Of a stretch of 45,040 nucleotides of DNA, positions 42,219 through 45,040 are shown in pieces. Each line of letters begins with the position of its first letter. The stretch's first letter is position 1. Source of the DNA: Candidatus Zixiibacteriota bacterium (GTDB lineage Bacteria; Zixibacteria; MSB-5A5; JAABVY01; JAHJOQ01); NCBI GenBank assembly GCA_018820315.1, contig JAHJOQ010000056.1, positions 1-45,040 of the forward strand. The letters run 5' to 3'. A model generated the notes under the pieces. It ran no database searches and had not been told where the DNA came from. It saw only the letters and a list, made by a program, of their open reading frames with translations. The translations under genes were made by a program, and so were the position numbers.

Positions 42219-43771
42219 ATCAGAATATTGTGAATTTAGTGTATCTTCTTGCTGCGGTTTTGATGATAGTCGGCCTCAAAGGTCTCGCACATCCGCGGAG
42301 CGCGGTCAGGGGAAATCGTATGGCCGCCGTTGGAATGCTGGCTGCAATAGCAGCTACACTCCTGAGCGGCAAGCTGGAGTGGCACTATATTGTGCTCGGA
42401 ATTATCATCGGAAGCATTATCGGTGCGATTGCCGCAATTAAGGTCAAAATGACTGCTATGCCGGAGATGGTCGGTCTTTTCAACGGTTTCGGTGGCGGAG
42501 CTTCGGTCTTAGTAGCCGGTTCAGCACTGGTTGCCGCGATGCACTATGCTGCGGGGCAAGATGCCTCAACTCAAATGAAAGTCGCAACTGCGGCATCGGG
42601 TATAATCGGATCAGTGACCTTCTTCGGAAGCTACGTTGCATTCGGAAAGCTGGCGGAATTCCTCGCAGTCAAATGGAAGCTTCATGCCTGGCAGAAACTC
42701 GTCAAATACGGTTTCTCATTGGTAGTTATTGGCGGCACTGTCTGGTTTGGTGTGATTTCGATTGATATAGCCGGTCTGCCGCTGTCGGCAGGAGTAATGC
42801 TGTCGGGAATCCTTATAGGCGGATTGCTGCTCAATAAGAAAGACCGTTTCCCGGGAATGAATGCACTCAAGTGGCTGGTAGCTGTAGCCTCCCTGGTATT
42901 CGGGATTCTCGCCGTACTGAATCCTGAGAATCTTATGTTTTTCTGGGTCATGGTCGGAGTAGCCGGAGTCCTCGGTGTGTTGCTGACAATCTCTATCGGT
43001 GGCGCTGACATGCCGGTTGTGATTGCACTGCTGAATTCATATTCCGGATTAGCTGCAGCGGCTACCGGTTTTGTGATCGACAACAATGTGCTGATTATCG
43101 CTGGATCTCTCGTAGGGGCGTCGGGAATAATTCTGACCAACATTATGTGCAAGGCTATGAATCGCTCGCTGGCGAATGTTCTCTTCGGGGTGATGGGTCC
43201 GACGAGTGAAACGCCGGATGCAGACGACGTCTATGGTGGCAAGATCAAGGCAACGTCCGCTGAGGAAATCGCGATGCTCTTCGATGGAGCTCGCAGGGTA
43301 GCAATCGTACCGGGATATGGTATGGCTGTCGCGCAGGCTCAGCACACCGTGCGCGATCTCGCTGATTTGCTTGAGAAGAAAGGCATTCAGGTCGATTACG
43401 CGATACATCCGGTGGCAGGGCGCATGCCGGGGCATATGAATGTGCTTCTGGCGGAAGCTGATGTCGATTATGACAAACTAAAAGAGATGGATGAAATAAA
43501 TCCGACGATGGCTCAAGTTGATGTTGCGATCGTAATCGGCGCAAACGACGTCGTCAATCCGGTGGCGCGCACCGATCCGAAATCCCCGATCGCGGGAATG
43601 CCGATAATCGATGTCGACAAGGCGCGGACGGTTGTGGTTATCAAGAGAAGCCTAAGCCCCGGATTCGCAGGAATTCCGAACCCGTTGTTTGCAAACGACA
43701 ACACGCTAATGTTCTTCAATGACGGCAAGAAAGCTATACTCGAAATCATTGCAGCAGTCAAAGAATCGTAG
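42212..43771 (+). CDS. pntB: NAD(P) transhydrogenase beta subunit, NADP-binding
   Basis: A 519-residue subunit. The N-terminal 270 or so residues are membrane helices of the proton channel, with a conserved MPEMVGLFNGFGGGAS region. Residues about 340-519 form domain III, which binds NADP(H): IVPGYGMAVAQAQH, HPVAGRMPGHMNVLLAEA, IGANDVVNPVA, MPIIDVDKA and GFAGIPNPLF are classic. It completes the pnt operon. A possible ammonia-lyase gene begins only 13 bp downstream. Confidence 0.95.
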   Translation: MLNQNIVNLVYLLAAVLMIVGLKGLAHPRSAVRGNRMAAVGMLAAIAATLLSGKLEWHYIVLGIIIGSIIGAIAAIKVKMTAMPEMVGLFNGFGGGASVLVAGSALVAAMHYAAGQDASTQMKVATAASGIIGSVTFFGSYVAFGKLAEFLAVKWKLHAWQKLVKYGFSLVVIGGTVWFGVISIDIAGLPLSAGVMLSGILIGGLLLNKKDRFPGMNALKWLVAVASLVFGILAVLNPENLMFFWVMVGVAGVLGVLLTISIGGADMPVVIALLNSYSGLAAAATGFVIDNNVLIIAGSLVGASGIILTNIMCKAMNRSLANVLFGVMGPTSETPDADDVYGGKIKATSAEEIAMLFDGARRVAIVPGYGMAVAQAQHTVRDLADLLEKKGIQVDYAIHPVAGRMPGHMNVLLAEADVDYDKLKEMDEINPTMAQVDVAIVIGANDVVNPVARTDPKSPIAGMPIIDVDKARTVVVIKRSLSPGFAGIPNPLFANDNTLMFFNDGKKAILEIIAAVKES

Positions 43772-43784
43772 GTGAGTACATAAC

Positions 43785-45040
43785 ATGTCAGAGCACAGAA
43801 CAGAAAAGGATTCGCTGGGAGAGGTCAAGGTCCCGAAGGACGCATACTGGGGAGCGCAGACGCAACGAGCGATCGGCAATTTCCCGGTAAGCGGACACAA
43901 ACCGCATCCCGGATTCGTTTGGGCAGGCGCAGCGATCAAACGCGCCGCCGCAATGGTGCATAAAGACTTGGGACTTCTTCCAAAAGAAAACGCCGACGCT
44001 ATCATTCAGGCTGCAACGGAGATAATGAATGGCGAGATGACGAACCAGTTCGTGGTCGATGTCTATCAGGCGGGCGCAGGGACAAGCCACCACATGAATC
44101 TCAATGAAGTGATAGCCAACCGCGCACTCGAAATTTTCGGCAAGCAGCGCACGGACTACTCGGTCATTAATCCTAATGATCATGTCAACATGGCACAGTC
44201 GACCAACGATGTCATCCCGACATCGATCCGGATATTCATCCTCAAAGACAGTGTCGCGCTGCTTGATATACTCGACAGAGTCGAGAGGGGATTTCGTGAC
44301 AAGGCGAAAGAATTCGACAAGATACTGAAATCCGGCAGGACGCATCTTCAGGATGCTGTGCCGGTACGACTTGGGCAGGAGTTCGGTGGCTATGCGGAGA
44401 CGATCAAGCGTGGCCGCGAGAAAATCTCCGCCGCGCGCGACGCGCTCTGCGAAATCGGACTTGGCGGGAGCGCTGCGGGTACCGGACTGAATGTGCATCC
44501 GGAATATAGAACACGTGTTGCGAAAGCCCTTGCGGAAATCACGGGCTTTCCGATCAAACCGACAAACGATTACTTCTGGGCGATGCAATCGATGGCGCAG
44601 GTTGCCGACTATTCCGCGTCGCTCCGGAATTTTGCGATTGAATTGTCTCGAATAATGAACGATCTGCGGCTGCTGTCATCGGGGCCGACAACGGGCATCG
44701 CAGAAATTATCCTTCCACCGGTTCAGCCGGGATCGTCCATTATGCCGGGCAAAGTCAACCCAGTGATGGCTGAAATGATGAACATGATCTGTTTCAGTGT
44801 GATTGGGTTTCATGAATCGGTAGCATGGGCGGCGGGCGCCGGTCAGCTCGAACTCAATGTCATGATGCCGCTGATGGCGTATGCCGTCGGCGAGCAGATG
44901 AAGATTCTCACAGGCGGACTCGATGCATTTTTGACAAGATGCCTTACGGGTATCAAACCGAACGAGGCTGCTTGTCGTGTGTTTCTAGGGAAGAGCCTCG
45001 GTCTCGTGACAGCGCTCAATCCGATTATCGGATATATGAA
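43785..45040 (+). CDS. Aspartase/fumarase superfamily enzyme, aspartase-like, 3' end outside the window
   Basis: 418 codons are visible from ATG 43785, running off the right edge (family length about 465). The superfamily signature GSSIMPGKVNPVMAEM is intact. Several choices favour aspartate ammonia-lyase over class II fumarase: DVYQAGAGTS (fumarases have GSGTQ), GRTHLQDAVP (fumarases often DATP), and AGQLELNVMMP (fumarases GNFELNVFKP). NEVIANRALEIFG and TALNPIIGYM are shared by both. The enzyme would reversibly convert aspartate to fumarate and ammonia, or malate to fumarate. It follows pntB by 13 bp and has no obvious terminator before it, so it may be co-transcribed. A fumarase assignment is the main alternative. 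Confidence 0.8.
   Translation, partial: MSEHRTEKDSLGEVKVPKDAYWGAQTQRAIGNFPVSGHKPHPGFVWAGAAIKRAAAMVHKDLGLLPKENADAIIQAATEIMNGEMTNQFVVDVYQAGAGTSHHMNLNEVIANRALEIFGKQRTDYSVINPNDHVNMAQSTNDVIPTSIRIFILKDSVALLDILDRVERGFRDKAKEFDKILKSGRTHLQDAVPVRLGQEFGGYAETIKRGREKISAARDALCEIGLGGSAAGTGLNVHPEYRTRVAKALAEITGFPIKPTNDYFWAMQSMAQVADYSASLRNFAIELSRIMNDLRLLSSGPTTGIAEIILPPVQPGSSIMPGKVNPVMAEMMNMICFSVIGFHESVAWAAGAGQLELNVMMPLMAYAVGEQMKILTGGLDAFLTRCLTGIKPNEAACRVFLGKSLGLVTALNPIIGYM

Overview
This window most likely comes from an uncultured Gram-negative bacterium of the FCB group, with 'Candidatus Zixibacteria' as the best guess. The clues are a fused LpxC-FabZ protein followed by LpxA, an OmpA porin with thrombospondin type-3 repeats, secreted proteins ending in dockerin-like repeats of the form GDxDxxGxxDIDDxVxLIxYIF, and several TPR and TIG-repeat proteins. 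This is inferred from gene content; no rRNA or ribosomal protein gene is present to confirm it. No tRNA, rRNA, CRISPR array or intact transposase was seen.

Layout. 1-1065: a 5'-truncated RlmI-type methyltransferase remnant, then about 730 bp of palindromic intergenic repeats. 1069-9101: a secreted M16 metallopeptidase, a patatin-like lipase, an HD-GYP c-di-GMP phosphodiesterase and a secreted dockerin protein. 9195-11523: a small accessory island with two co-transcribed genes of unknown function, a 40-residue membrane peptide gene behind a palindrome, and a 28-bp repeat at both ends. 11524-15980: a TIGR00300 (LOR/SDH) protein, then a two-gene operon (small secreted protein plus TPR/sigma-54 activator), followed by a near-consensus sigma-54 promoter that drives only a short terminator-bounded transcript. 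16148-19318: an FKBP lipoprotein, a 108-bp tandem repeat, and purL.

19322-22055: a minus-strand cluster resembling a defence module: a DUF262 protein overlapping a HEPN protein, then a DprA-like (SLOG) Rossmann protein with a DUF2971-like C-terminus. 22207-26059: a histidine ammonia-lyase family enzyme with a natural Cys in its MIO triad, divergent from lpxC-fabZ and lpxA. 26202-27762: a Fic AMP-transferase behind a duplicated 41-bp palindromic operator. 27933-31484: a translationally coupled mtaB-miaB-ctaB operon (tRNA methylthiolation and heme O synthesis).

31517-38337: a cohesin/dockerin protein and a tandem array of TIG-domain lipoproteins, of which the third has collapsed by internal deletion. 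38593-40077: the OmpA/TSP3 porin. 40726-45040: the three-subunit proton-translocating transhydrogenase pntAA-pntAB-pntB, followed closely by an aspartase/fumarase gene that runs off the window.

The core genes cover envelope building (lipid A, OmpA), purine synthesis, tRNA modification and redox balance. The accessory parts (9.2-11.5 kb, 19.3-22.1 kb, 26.2-27.8 kb) look like conflict, toxin or regulatory cargo placed between them. The items most worth following up are the sigma-54 transcript beside its probable activator, the DUF262/HEPN/SLOG cluster, the Cys-type ammonia-lyase, the 40-residue membrane peptide, and the decaying TIG lipoprotein array.
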